Shown here in pieces: positions 35,454-44,508 of a DNA stretch of 64,000 nt (positions are counted from its first letter, which is position 1; each line of letters starts with the position of its first letter). Origin of the DNA: DATBGO01 sp963785765 (GTDB lineage: Bacteria; Actinomycetota; Actinomycetes; Streptosporangiales; Streptosporangiaceae); NCBI GenBank assembly GCA_963785765.1, contig CAWAWM010000003.1, positions 930,001-994,000 of the forward strand. Reading direction: 5' to 3'. The position numbers and the translations under genes are program-made. The notes under the pieces were generated by a model. That model searched no databases. It was not told the DNA's origin and was given only the letters and a program-made list of their open reading frames with translations.

Positions 35454-36978
35454 ATGATTCCCAGGGCAACTTCCCGCGCGACAGCGCTGCTCGGGCGGGT
35501 GCTGCGCGTCCAGCTGCGCCTCAAGGTCATGGCCGGCGTCGTGGCGGTCACGCTGGTCGCGCTCGTGGCGTTTGACGTCGGCGCGGTCACCACCATGCGC
35601 CGCTACCTGCTCAGCCAGACCGACAACAACCTGCAGGGCGCGCTGACCCTGACCGTGCCACGGCTACACGCCATCTTGTCCAGCGCCCCTCCGCCTGGCG
35701 CTCTAGGGAGACTCAGCGGCGTGCCCGACCAGGTCGTGCTACCGCCCAACGCCAATGTTCCGGCCCTCCCCGGCGCCTTCGACATGGTCTTCCTGCCGTG
35801 GCGTGGCCAGCAGGTGATCCTGCAGGAAGCCACGAACCCGGGGTCGCGCACCTACAACTGGGTCGTGCCCACAGCGGCCCAGGTGGCTACCCGGCCCGGC
35901 CCGCACACCGTGGACATCCCTCAAGACAGGACCCCGCTCCGCATCCAGGCGATCAGAGTAAAAGGCGGCTCTCTCGTGGCCGGCACCAGCCTCAGCCAGG
36001 TCGCGAAGACCATCGATCAGGTCGAGGCCATCGTCACGGTCGGCTCGATCGCCGTGGTGCTGCTCATCGGCCTCGGCGTCTTCGTCGTGCTGCGCCGCGG
36101 CCTGCGCCCGATCGAGGCAATGGCCAGGCAGGCCGACCGGATCAGCGGCGGTGCCCTCACCGACCGGGTGACCCCGCAAAACCCCCGAAGCGAGGTGGGC
36201 AGGCTCGGCGCGGCCCTGAACGGCATGCTGGCCCGGATCGAAACCGACGTGCACGAACGGGAGGCCAGCCAGCAGCAGATGCGGCGGTTCTTCACCGACG
36301 CCAGCCATGAGCTGCGCACGCCGCTGGCGTCGCTGCGAGCCAATGCTGAGCTTTACCAGCAGGGTGCGCTGGGCAGCACCGACGAGGTCGACGAGGTGAT
36401 GGAACGGATCGTGGCAGAAACCCGGCGCATGGGGCGGCTGGTCGACGACATGCTCAGGCTCGCCCGGCTCGGCCAGCATCCCGGCCAGTCCCAGGAGCCG
36501 GTCGACCTGACCGATGTGGTCACGGCTGCGCGGACCGGGCGCGGGTCGCCGACCCCGCACGGACCTGGCAGGTGCAGATCGCTGACGGCCTGGCCACGAT
36601 CGGCGACGAGGAACTGCTGCGACGCGCCATCGACAACCTGGTCATGAACGTGCTCGTGCACACTCCCGGCGAGACCGTGGGCACGATCAGTGCGTCCGAA
36701 GCCGGTGGTCGCGTCACCATCGAGGTCGGCGACGACGGGCCCGGCGTTCCGCCGGACAAGCTGCCGCACGTCTTCGAGCGCTTCTACCGAGCCGGAGCCA
36801 GGCCCGCCCCGGCGCCGGCCTCGGGCTGGCCATCGCCGCCGAGATCGCGTCCGCGCACGGCGGCACCGCGCAAGCGGAGGCGGTCAGCCCGCACGGCCTT
36901 CGGATCACGCTGGCCCTGCCCGTCTGCCCGCCGCCGGGTCCGGGCCCCGCACCCGAGCTAGCCGCCTCCGTCCGCTAA
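35454..36978 (+). CDS. Sensor histidine kinase with two apparent frameshifts
   Basis: An intact protein would be ~507 aa: N-terminal helix (~25-45), extracytoplasmic sensor (~50-185), second helix (VGSIAVVLLIGLGVFVVL), HAMP, DHp domain with His285 in DASHELRTPLASL, and HATPase_c. After VDLTDVVTAA (~36527) the reading must move by one base to continue ADRARVADP...IADGLATIGDEELLRRAIDNL (N box). Near 36800-36811 it must move again to read GLGLAIAAEIASAHGG (G2 box) and end at TAA 36976. As sequenced, the first frame stops at 36647 without an ATP-binding domain. Either the gene is inactive or two bases are missing from the GC-rich consensus. Confidence 0.85.
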
Positions 36979-37059
36979 TGCGCTGGCGATATCCCGACGG
37001 TCCGTGGCGCCTCGCTCGGCCCGGTGAACCACGCGCGCCCGCAGCGCAGCCGGGGCACC

Positions 37060-37290
37060 TCAGACGAGGTTCACCGTGTAGCTGAGGTAGGTCCAGTACC
37101 ACCAGCTCGCGTCAACCTGCCGGAACCCCACGTCAAAGTAAGGATCGGGACCATCCGACACGGAGGTCCCGATGTCAATGCAGCCATCGAACGCGTAGAT
37201 GCTGACCTGTGCCCCGTACGGGCCGGCCCAGACGGCGCCGTCCCAGGCCTCCGCTGTAGCCGTTGCTGAAGCACAATTGCATGACTGTTC
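37060..37290 (-). pseudogene. C-terminal fragment of an unidentified secreted-type protein
   Basis: The minus strand encodes a Trp/Tyr-rich stretch (GAQVSIYAFDGCIDIGTS, then ASWWYWTYLSYTVNLV and stop) that looks like a beta-rich secreted domain. No start codon, signal peptide or ribosome-binding site is found nearby; the frame continues upstream into non-protein-like sequence. Probably a remnant, family unknown. Confidence 0.3.
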
Positions 37291-37819
37291 ACCGATCCCT
37301 GTCGTCCCGGCGCTCCCCTTCGGCGACGCGCTCACGGAACCGCTGCGAGAGCGTGGCCCGGGGCGCTTCCCGTATCCGGGCCGTCTTCCCGCCACTCGCC
37401 TCCACTGGCTCCTGCCAGCCCCGCTCATGGTCTTCCTGGTGATCGGAAAGATGAGGCTTGGCCGGCCCGAATACTTCCGGACGGCTACCCCGCTCGCCGC
37501 GATGTGGTTGCTGAGGCATCCTTTCCTCCCGCAAATCCGAGAACCAGCTCCGATAATCTCAGCCGGCAGCCGATGCGCCAACCAGCGGCGCCGGTCAGAG
37601 TGCGCAAAACCTCCCGGGGCTCCCGTCGCTGCCGGTGGGGGGTGACCAGCAGCTCCGGCCGGCGGCGAGCGTGACGAGCTGGGCCAGGTGGTCTTTCGTG
37701 GCGCGCGCTATTGGCCCGCCCCGCGAAAGCTGACTGGAACGACTGCCGCGCCCGCCGGAAAAAGGACCGCAAGTGGTTCAGTCCGGCCCAGATGTTGAAA
37801 CGTCACCGTTCCCGGTGCC
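37291..37819. other. Intergenic region before the NarL-type kinase
   Basis: About 530 bp in which I can support no gene on either strand. It separates the remnant at 37060-37290 from the two-component cluster and should include the latter's promoter. Confidence 0.35.
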
Positions 37820-39040
37820 ATGGTCCTGGCGCATACTGGTCCGGTGGAAGAAGCAGCTGATTCCGTCGGGGAGCAGATCCAGCCCCCCGCGGGCCGCCGC
37901 ATGCGGGCACGCCGCCCGCGGTTAGCAGGGCCATCCGACCAGGCCCTGCACCGGCTGGCCGGCTGGTATGCGATCGCCCTGCGCCTCGGCGGCGCGGTCT
38001 TGTTCAGTGCGGTAGCCGTGCTGGCCGCAACGAAGCAGATCTCCGGCTGGTGGCTGGGCGCGTCGCTGACTGCGCTGTGCCTGTGGTCAGCCTTCTTCAC
38101 CTGGCGGGTCCGGCGCTCCGGGTTGACGCCGAGCGTGGTACTGGCCGACGCCGCGGTTATCTCGGCGCTGGCGCTGGCGCAGCAGCATCTGGTCCCGGCC
38201 GTACTGATCTCCGACAGCACGACCTGGATGCTCCCGCTGGCCTGCACGTCGGTGTACATCCTGCAGATCGCGCTGCGGCCGTGGCTCGGGCTGCCCGGGG
38301 CCGCGATCGTGGTCATCGCCTACGGGCTCGGCGCCGGCCACCCGGCCGATGCCTGGCTGCTGGTAGTGGAGACGATCGTCGCCGCCGGGCTGGTGGCGGT
38401 GATCCGCGGCGGCGCCAGGCAAGCGGACGCGATCGTCGCCGCCGGCCTGGACACCGAGCGGCAGATCCGGGCCGAGGAGGCGCGGCGCGCTGACGAGCGA
38501 GCGCAGCACCGCCAGCTGCACGACACCGTCCTGTCGACCCTGACCATGGTCGCGGCCGGCGCCTTTGCCGAACCTTCCCCGGCGCTGACCGCGCAGGCGG
38601 CCAGGGACCTGCGCGTGCTGCAAGGGCTCGCCGGCGCCCCGGCCGTGCCGGGCGGGCCGGCGCCGCCGAGTGACCTGAGACCGAAGCTGGAGCGGGCCGC
38701 GGCCAGCATCGATGACCTGGCCGTGCGGCTGAAGCTCGTGCCGGTCACGCTGCCGTCTCCGGTCGCGGACCAGCTCGTCGCCTGCGTCGGCGAGGCGCTG
38801 CGCAACGTCGAGCGGCACGCCGGAACCGGCCAGGCAGAAGTGACCCTCACCGGCGGCGCAGGCTGGGCGATCGTCAAGATCACTGACCGCGGCCGCGGGT
38901 TCGACCCGGCCGCGACCCCGCCATCCCGCCGGGGCATCCGCGAGTCGATCACCGGGCGGATGCTGGCGGCCGGCGGCCGGGCCGCGATCGCCAGCCGTCC
39001 CGGCGCGGGCACGACCGTCACCGTGAGCTGGCCGGCATGA
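37820..39040 (+). CDS. NarL-type sensor histidine kinase
   Basis: A 406-aa kinase. About five to six membrane helices occupy residues ~50-195 (e.g. LFSAVAVLAATKQISGW, VVLADAAVISALALA, AIVVIAYGLGAG). A coiled stretch follows (EEARRADERAQHRQLHDTV) with the phospho-acceptor His234 in QLHDTVLSTL. The HATPase has an N box (CVGEALRNVERHA), G1 (VKITDRGRGFDP) and a short G2-like GIRESITGRM. This is the HisKA_3-like class that signals to LuxR-type regulators; the regulator is at 40125. The stop overlaps the next gene by 4 nt (ATGA). Confidence 0.88.
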   Translation: MVLAHTGPVEEAADSVGEQIQPPAGRRMRARRPRLAGPSDQALHRLAGWYAIALRLGGAVLFSAVAVLAATKQISGWWLGASLTALCLWSAFFTWRVRRSGLTPSVVLADAAVISALALAQQHLVPAVLISDSTTWMLPLACTSVYILQIALRPWLGLPGAAIVVIAYGLGAGHPADAWLLVVETIVAAGLVAVIRGGARQADAIVAAGLDTERQIRAEEARRADERAQHRQLHDTVLSTLTMVAAGAFAEPSPALTAQAARDLRVLQGLAGAPAVPGGPAPPSDLRPKLERAAASIDDLAVRLKLVPVTLPSPVADQLVACVGEALRNVERHAGTGQAEVTLTGGAGWAIVKITDRGRGFDPAATPPSRRGIRESITGRMLAAGGRAAIASRPGAGTTVTVSWPA

Positions 39041-40140
39041 CCGCCGCGGCGCCAACGGCGATGCTGTCCGGTCGCTATCAGCGGGCCTTCACCATCGCGG
39101 TGGTCTTCCTGGTCGCGGGCTGGCATCTCGCCGGAGCGGGCGGCCAGCTGCTACATAACCGGCCGGCCTACGGCTCGTTCGCCTTCCAGGGCGCCATGTG
39201 GCTGGTCATGGCGCTGGCGATCGCCGCCGGGTCGGTCCTGGTGCTGCGCGGAGCACCCGGCTGGCGCCCAGCCTGGGCGGTGGCCGTGATCGCGCTGGCC
39301 GCCAGCACGGCAGCGGCGGCGGCCAGCCCGGCCGGCCAGATGCTGGCGGTCAACTGGGCATGGGGGAGCGCCGGCTGGATTGGCGTGCTCGTGCTGCTCC
39401 GCCGCCCGTTCACCGAGCTGGCGTGGTTCCTCGCCGCCGAGGCCCTGGCCATCCTGAGCGTGCAGGTGTGGGACGGGCTGAACCGCACCGACCTGGCCGG
39501 GTTCCTCGCGCTGCTGGCCTGGTCGACCGGCGCCCAGGTGGCCGTCGCCGCGGGGGTCAAGGCGCTGGATGCCGCCGCCGGCCAGGCCGCCGCGGCGGCG
39601 CGGATCCAGCACGCCGCGCGCGAGCGGGCCGCCACCGCGGAGATCATCAGGGCCGCCCGGCACGCCCGCTGGCTGGCGCTGCAGGAACACGCCGTCCCGC
39701 TGGTCACCGAGCTGGCGGCGGGGACGGCCGACCCGGGCGACGCGCAGGTGCGCATCAGGTGCGCGGTCCAGGCCGCCCGGCTGCGCCGGCTGCTGGCCGA
39801 GGGCGATGAGGTACCCGGATCGCTGGTGCACGAACTGCACGCGAGTGCCGACGTCGCCGAGCGGCGCGGGGTGGCCGTCGAGATCGAGACGGCCGGGCCG
39901 CTCCCGCAGATGCCCGGCCCGGCCCGGCGGGTGATCACCGACGCGGCCATCGCGATCCTGACCGCCGCGCGCAGTCAGGCGCGGATCACGCTGGCGGCGG
40001 TGGCCGCCGGAATCGCTGTCAGCTTCGTCGCCGATACCGGTGCGGTTGTCCGGCTGCCGGTAGCCGGCGAGGGGGTCGCCATCGAACAACAGCAAGACGG
40101 CGGCATGCTCTGGGCGGAGGCGCGATGGAACAGCCGGTGA
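39037..40140 (+). CDS. Degenerate kinase-like membrane protein
   Basis: A 367-aa protein with ~5 membrane helices (residues ~18-185), then a helical Ala-rich segment and a C-terminal region shaped like a kinase ATPase domain (RRVITDAAIAILTAARSQAR, then AVAAGIAVSFVADTGAVVRL). It lacks an obvious phospho-acceptor HD motif and the Asn of the N box, so it is probably catalytically inactive. It sits between a complete kinase and a response regulator, overlapping both by 4 and 16 nt. The set is translated together, and this protein may modulate the kinase as a pseudo-kinase partner. Confidence 0.75.
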   Translation: MTAAAPTAMLSGRYQRAFTIAVVFLVAGWHLAGAGGQLLHNRPAYGSFAFQGAMWLVMALAIAAGSVLVLRGAPGWRPAWAVAVIALAASTAAAAASPAGQMLAVNWAWGSAGWIGVLVLLRRPFTELAWFLAAEALAILSVQVWDGLNRTDLAGFLALLAWSTGAQVAVAAGVKALDAAAGQAAAAARIQHAARERAATAEIIRAARHARWLALQEHAVPLVTELAAGTADPGDAQVRIRCAVQAARLRRLLAEGDEVPGSLVHELHASADVAERRGVAVEIETAGPLPQMPGPARRVITDAAIAILTAARSQARITLAAVAAGIAVSFVADTGAVVRLPVAGEGVAIEQQQDGGMLWAEARWNSR

Positions 40141-40838
40141 CGGTGACGATCATCGAAGACCATCCGGTCGTCACCGAGGGGGTGGCGTCCTGGATCCGGT
40201 CCGATCCCGGCCAGCGGGTGCGGCTGGTGCAGACGGCGCGCGATCTGACCGGGCTCCGCGCCGGGCCGCAGCCGCCAGTCGACGTGGTCATCCTGGACCT
40301 GGAGCTGTCCGGCGAGCTGGTCACCACGCAGATCCCCGGGCTGGTGGCAGCCGGACACCGGGTGGTGGCCTTCTCCGGGCACAGCGATCCGGCGATCGTG
40401 ATGGAGACGCTGGACAACGGCGCGCACGCCTACGTGTCCAAGGAGGAGGGCCGCGACCACCTGGTCGAGGCCGTGCTGGCGACTGCCGCCGACCGGCCGT
40501 ACGTGACCCGGTCGCAGGCCAGGGCGATGCTCGCCGATCAGCGCCCGGCCCGGCCCGCGCTGTCGGAGCAGGAGCGGCAGGCGCTGCTGCTGTGGTTCCA
40601 GGGCATGTCGAAAGCATCGGTCGGGCGGCGCATGTCGATCAGCGAGAACACGGTCCGGCAGTACATCAGCCGCGCGCGCGCCAAGTACGCGGCCACCGGG
40701 CGGACCGCGCCGAGCAAGGACGCGCTGCTCGCCCGCGCGATCGAGGACGGAGTGATCAAGCCGGCCGAGATCATGCCGTACCAGTCATTCGCCTGCGCCG
40801 CGGGCGACCGCCCCAGCTTGGGTGCCCCGGACCGGTGA
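40125..40838 (+). CDS. LuxR/NarL-family response regulator
   Basis: A 237-aa protein. Receiver: IIEDHPVV acidic pocket, Asp58 in DVVILDLELSG, and YVSKEEGRDHL with the conserved Lys. The DNA-binding domain reads LSEQERQALLLWFQGMSKAS then SISENTVRQYISRARAKYAA, a LuxR-type helix-turn-helix with unusual wording (LLLWFQGMSKASVGRRM). The ~35-residue tail ends RPSLGAPDR. The ATG at 40125 overlaps the previous gene by 16 nt. Partner of the kinase at 37820; target unknown. Confidence 0.9.
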   Translation: MEQPVTVTIIEDHPVVTEGVASWIRSDPGQRVRLVQTARDLTGLRAGPQPPVDVVILDLELSGELVTTQIPGLVAAGHRVVAFSGHSDPAIVMETLDNGAHAYVSKEEGRDHLVEAVLATAADRPYVTRSQARAMLADQRPARPALSEQERQALLLWFQGMSKASVGRRMSISENTVRQYISRARAKYAATGRTAPSKDALLARAIEDGVIKPAEIMPYQSFACAAGDRPSLGAPDR

Positions 40839-41099
40839 ACGGCCCAGGACACCCAAGTCCCCCCTGGGAACTGCCCCCCCAGCCGAATCGGCCGCGGGCT
40901 GGCGCCCGGCCGCATGGCCGGGTGCCACGGCGTCATCAGATCGCGGGCTAGCGCACAGCCAGCATTCCCGATCGAGGGCGACACTGTCATGACGCCCGAT
41001 CGGGTGACACGACGGCGGGCGGCTAGCCGGCCAGGAAATCCCGGGTGAGCGCATCGGCGCTGCTGCGGTCGCGGCGCCGCCGCAGGCCCCGGCGAATGA

Positions 41100-41693
41100 T
41101 CATACTGCTCCGCGCAGCGAACGGGCGATCGCCTGGGCGACCGCGGCGGCGTCCTGGTCACGCTGGCCGGACGGAACGGCGGGCAGCAGATCGTCCCAGA
41201 TCGCCAGGCACGTTCCGCGCAGCTGGGAAAACCCAGCCGGACGCGCGAAGAAGAAAATATGCAGATGCGCTCCGCCGTCACCCCAGCGGGAGACATGAGC
41301 GCGCGCGATGTGCGGCAGCGACTCGATCGCCTGGGCGATGCGGACGATCAGCAGCCCCATCTCGCGAGCCCGGTCATCGGGCAGGTCGGGCAGGTCATGG
41401 TGAGCGCGGGGCTCCAGCATCAGGATCAGCGGAGCGCCGCTGGGCCCGAGCGCCGACAGCCGCCAGTGCTCATCGGACCAGATCGCCGCGCGGCCCGTCG
41501 CGCACGCGGGGCAGTCATGGCCGCCGTCCCCGGCCCGGGCGGGCTCCGGGAGCACTGGCCGGTCCAGCGGGACCACGCGCAATCCTGCCTGCTCGAACGG
41601 GAAGACATCCCAGCTGGTCAGGCGCGACAAAGGAAGGCGGCCCTCGGCGTCGGCGTCACGTATCGCATGCACGTAGAACTCATCCGGGCTCAT
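41100..41693 (-). CDS. HIT-like domain protein
   Basis: About 197 aa from ATG 41691-41693 (MSPDEFYVHAIRD). A CPAC pair lies near residue 60. The core ILMLEPRAHHDLPDLPDD and AHVSRWGDGGAHLHIFFFAR match the HIT/GalT-like fold: a beta strand, the DLPDL-type segment, and the HxH near the end that normally bears the nucleotidyl-transfer histidine. Exact enzyme class unknown; nucleotide hydrolase or transferase is the usual role. Divergent from the DinB gene, which begins ~90 nt away. Confidence 0.72.
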   Translation of the reverse strand: MSPDEFYVHAIRDADAEGRLPLSRLTSWDVFPFEQAGLRVVPLDRPVLPEPARAGDGGHDCPACATGRAAIWSDEHWRLSALGPSGAPLILMLEPRAHHDLPDLPDDRAREMGLLIVRIAQAIESLPHIARAHVSRWGDGGAHLHIFFFARPAGFSQLRGTCLAIWDDLLPAVPSGQRDQDAAAVAQAIARSLRGAV

Positions 41694-41786
41694 AGGCACC
41701 ACGCCAGGATAATGAGCAGTCCGGCATTTGCCATCACGGCGAACACTGGGAGCTGGACCCAACGGATAACAGGTGATGGGAGTGCC

Positions 41787-42380
41787 GTGCCTGACGTGAA
41801 GGCGGAGCTACACCGCAAGCTCCAGGCCAGCAGGGCCGCGCTAGTGTCCAAGGTCGACAACCTGAGCGAATACGATCGGCGCCGCCCGATGACGCCGACC
41901 GGCACGAATCTGCTCGGCCTGGTGAAGCACCTGGCCGGGCTCGAGTATGAATACTTGGGTGAATCGTTCAACCGCCCGGCTCCGGAGCGCATCTCCTGGA
42001 TCGAGGATGGCTCGATCTGGCAGGGCGCCGACATGTGGGCCAAGCCGGATGAGTCGAGCGAGTACATCATCGGTCTCTACCGGCGCGCCTGCAGCCATGC
42101 CGACGGCGTCATAGCCGCGCTCGACCTGGAGACACCAGGGTCCGTGGCGCACTGGCCCGAGGACCGGCGGGACACGAACCTGGGCGCCCTGCTGATCCGG
42201 ATGGTCGCTGAAACAGCCCAGCACGCTGGCCACGCGGACATCATCAGGGAACTCATCGACGGAACCGGCGGCCCGGACCAGGACGCCATCGACGAACCCG
42301 CGTGGCGGGACTACCTCGCCCAGGTTCAAGCCGCAGCCGACGCGTTCGCGGCCGGCCCCGAGGCGCCACCGCGACCTTGA
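41787..42380 (+). CDS. DinB family protein (DUF664-type)
   Basis: A 197-aa four-helix bundle protein. The metal-binding histidine triad is visible in LLGLVKHLAGLEYEYLGESF and ETAQHAGHADIIRELIDG. In actinobacteria many members are mycothiol-dependent S-transferases or isomerases, but the substrate cannot be read from sequence. GTG 41787 follows a GGGAG-containing leader. It is followed by the sigma-factor operon ~115 nt downstream on the same strand. Confidence 0.88.
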   Translation: MPDVKAELHRKLQASRAALVSKVDNLSEYDRRRPMTPTGTNLLGLVKHLAGLEYEYLGESFNRPAPERISWIEDGSIWQGADMWAKPDESSEYIIGLYRRACSHADGVIAALDLETPGSVAHWPEDRRDTNLGALLIRMVAETAQHAGHADIIRELIDGTGGPDQDAIDEPAWRDYLAQVQAAADAFAAGPEAPPRP

Positions 42381-42494
42381 GACCTGGGGCGGGCTGGGCC
42401 ACGCTCGATGTACCCGACGAACCTGCCGGGCCGGGCGAAAAGAATCTCGCCGCTTGAGGTGAACCGGTGGCCGCCAGAACGCAATAGAGAAGCG

Positions 42495-43049
42495 ATGGAC
42501 GACGATGAGCTGATCGCCGCGGTGGCGGGCGGTGACGACGCAGCGCTGCGAGAGCTGTTCTCGCGGCATGCACCGACGCTGGCGGCCCGGCTGCGGGCGG
42601 TGCTGCCCCCCGCCGAGGTAGAGGACGCGTTGCAGGAGACGTTCCTGGCGGTGTGGCAAGGAGCGGGCGGCTACCGGCCGACCGGTGCGGCCGGGGGATG
42701 GCTGTGGGGGATCGCGCGCCGGCAGGCCGCGCTGCTGCTGCGCCGCCGCGGGCCCGCCGCCGTGGGGCTGCCTGCCGTGTTCACGCCGATCGGGCAGCAA
42801 GCCGGCGACCCAGCGGAAGCCGCCCTGGCCCGGGCCGACCTGGACCAGGCCGTCACCGCCCTGGGCCAGGCCGGAGGGCTGGAACGCGAGGTATGGCGGC
42901 TGCGCTATCTCGAGGACCGGCCGGTGGCCGAGGTTGCGGAACTGCTCGGGGTCCCGGCGGGCACCGTGAAAAGCCGCGCCCACCGGGTGCGACGGGTGCT
43001 GCAAGGGGTCTTGCGCGGCAGCCCGGCAGCGGGAGGAGGGACGAAATGA
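42495..43049 (+). CDS. RNA polymerase sigma-70 family (ECF-like) factor
   Basis: A 184-aa sigma factor. Region 2: MDDDELIAAVAGGDDAALRE and VEDALQETFLAVWQGAGGYR, including the DA-LQETFL recognition segment. Region 4: LEREVWRLRYLEDRPVAEVA then GVPAGTVKSRAHRVRRVLQG, a clear helix-turn-helix. The start ATG 42495 is chosen for fit to region 2. Its stop overlaps the next gene (ATGA). The operon continues with a membrane protein, an ABC ATPase and permeases, so it probably drives a stress- or efflux-related regulon and may itself be held by the membrane protein. Confidence 0.92.
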   Translation: MDDDELIAAVAGGDDAALRELFSRHAPTLAARLRAVLPPAEVEDALQETFLAVWQGAGGYRPTGAAGGWLWGIARRQAALLLRRRGPAAVGLPAVFTPIGQQAGDPAEAALARADLDQAVTALGQAGGLEREVWRLRYLEDRPVAEVAELLGVPAGTVKSRAHRVRRVLQGVLRGSPAAGGGTK

Positions 43050-43747
43050 GCGGCACCGATGCGGGCCCGCCCGATGTCGACCTGGGCCGCGTGTGGCTGG
43101 GGGTGGCGGCGCAGGTGTGGCGGCGCGAGCCGGGGTGGGCGGAACGGGCGGCCACTCGGCTGCTGCGCTCGCCGGGGCTGGCGCGGGCGCTGGTGACGAC
43201 GCCGTCACTGCTGCTGGGGTGGCTGATCGCGACCGCCGTAGTGCTAGCCGTCGGCATCGGTGCCACGCTGGGAACCGGGACGCCATTCGTGCCGTTGCTC
43301 GCTCCGGTGGTCGCCGCGGCCGGCATCGCGTACGCCTACGGGCCTGGCATCGACCCGGCGTGGGAATTGTCGCGCAGCATGGCGGTCAGCGACCGGATGG
43401 TGCTGCTGGTGCGGGCCCTGGCGGTGTTCGGGCTGAACGCGGCGCTCGGGCTGGCCGCCTCGGCCGCCTCGGGAGTGGCAGCCGCGCTGACGTTCGGCTG
43501 GCTGGTGCCGATGACCGCCGTCTGCTGCCTGGCGCTGGCCGCTGCGACGCTGACCCGGTCGGCGAACATCGGCGTGGCGGCGGCCATCTCCGGCTGGGTG
43601 ATCACGGTGCTGGCCGGGCAGGTGACCGCCGGGCGGCTCACCGCCGTGCTCACAGATTCTTCGCTGATCCTTCCCTATCTTGCCTTCGCCGCCTGCTGCG
43701 GCGCGGTCGTGCTGTATGCGACCAGGATCCCGAGAGGAACCTCATGA
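43046..43747 (+). CDS. Membrane protein next to the sigma factor (possible anti-sigma)
   Basis: 233 aa. Residues 1-50 are cytoplasmic (DLGRVWLGVAAQVWRREPGW), followed by six helices: LLLGWLIATAVVLAVGIGA, FVPLLAPVVAAAGIAYAYG, VLLVRALAVFGLNAALGLAA, LTFGWLVPMTAVCCLALAA, IGVAAAISGWVITVLAG and LPYLAFAACCGAVVLYA. No zinc-finger anti-sigma motif (HxxxCxxC) is present. Its 4-nt coupling to the sigma gene suggests a membrane anti-sigma or a transporter subunit; the case for either is indirect. Confidence 0.78.
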   Translation: MSGTDAGPPDVDLGRVWLGVAAQVWRREPGWAERAATRLLRSPGLARALVTTPSLLLGWLIATAVVLAVGIGATLGTGTPFVPLLAPVVAAAGIAYAYGPGIDPAWELSRSMAVSDRMVLLVRALAVFGLNAALGLAASAASGVAAALTFGWLVPMTAVCCLALAAATLTRSANIGVAAAISGWVITVLAGQVTAGRLTAVLTDSSLILPYLAFAACCGAVVLYATRIPRGTS

Positions 43748-44508
43748 ACGTCGAGCTCACCGACCTGACCAGGCGGTTCGGGCGGACCACGGCGGTGTCA
43801 GAAGTGACACTGGATGTCGGCCCCGGGGTGTTCGGGCTGCTGGGCCCCAACGGGGCCGGCAAGACCTCGCTGCTGCGGATGATGGCGACGGTGATCCCGC
43901 CGACCTCGGGCCGGCTGCGGCTGCTCGGCCGCGATCCCCGCTCATACGCACCGCGACGGGAGATCCGGCGCCGGCTCGGTTACCTGCCGCAGAGTCTCGG
44001 CTACTACCCGGGGTTCACGGTCGCGGACTTCGTGGAGTACTTCGCGCTGCTCAAGGACATGCCGCCGGGCCGGGTGCCGACCGCGGTGGCCACCGCTATC
44101 GAGCAGGTCGGCCTGGGCGACCGGGCGCGCGCCAAGCTGCGGACCCTGTCGGGCGGGATGCTGCGCCGGGCCGGGATCGCGCAGGCGATCGTGAACGACC
44201 CGGACCTGCTGCTGCTGGACGAGCCGACCGCGGGACTGGATCCCGAGCAGCGGGTGGCGTTCCGCAGCCTGCTGCGTGAGTTCGGCCTACGGGCCACCGT
44301 GATCGTCTCCACCCACCTGGTCGAGGACGTGGGCGCCGCCTGTACCCAGGTGGCGCTGATGGAGCAGGGCCGAATCGTCTTCGACGGCACCCCGGCGGAG
44401 CTGACCGCCCGGGGCGAGGGCAGCGGCGCAGCGGGTGACGCCCCGCTGGAGCGCGGCTACAGCGCGGTGCTCGCGGCGGCGCGATCGGTCCCGGCGGCCC
44501 GGGCATGA
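43744..44508 (+). CDS. ABC transporter ATP-binding protein
   Basis: A 254-aa ATPase: Walker A LLGPNGAGKTSLLRMMATV, Q-loop GYLPQSLGYYPGFTV, signature LSGGMLRRAGIAQAIV, Walker B LLLLDEPTAGLDPEQ, and H-loop VSTHLVEDVGAAC. The Q-loop and signature resemble ABC-2 exporter ATPases such as the NatA/BcrA group. ATGA overlaps join it to both neighbours. Confidence 0.94.
   Translation: MNVELTDLTRRFGRTTAVSEVTLDVGPGVFGLLGPNGAGKTSLLRMMATVIPPTSGRLRLLGRDPRSYAPRREIRRRLGYLPQSLGYYPGFTVADFVEYFALLKDMPPGRVPTAVATAIEQVGLGDRARAKLRTLSGGMLRRAGIAQAIVNDPDLLLLDEPTAGLDPEQRVAFRSLLREFGLRATVIVSTHLVEDVGAACTQVALMEQGRIVFDGTPAELTARGEGSGAAGDAPLERGYSAVLAAARSVPAARA

Noticed and set aside
36905..37102. Short minus-strand frame at the kinase 3' end
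   Set aside because: It is antisense to the restored kinase G2 region and has no independent support.
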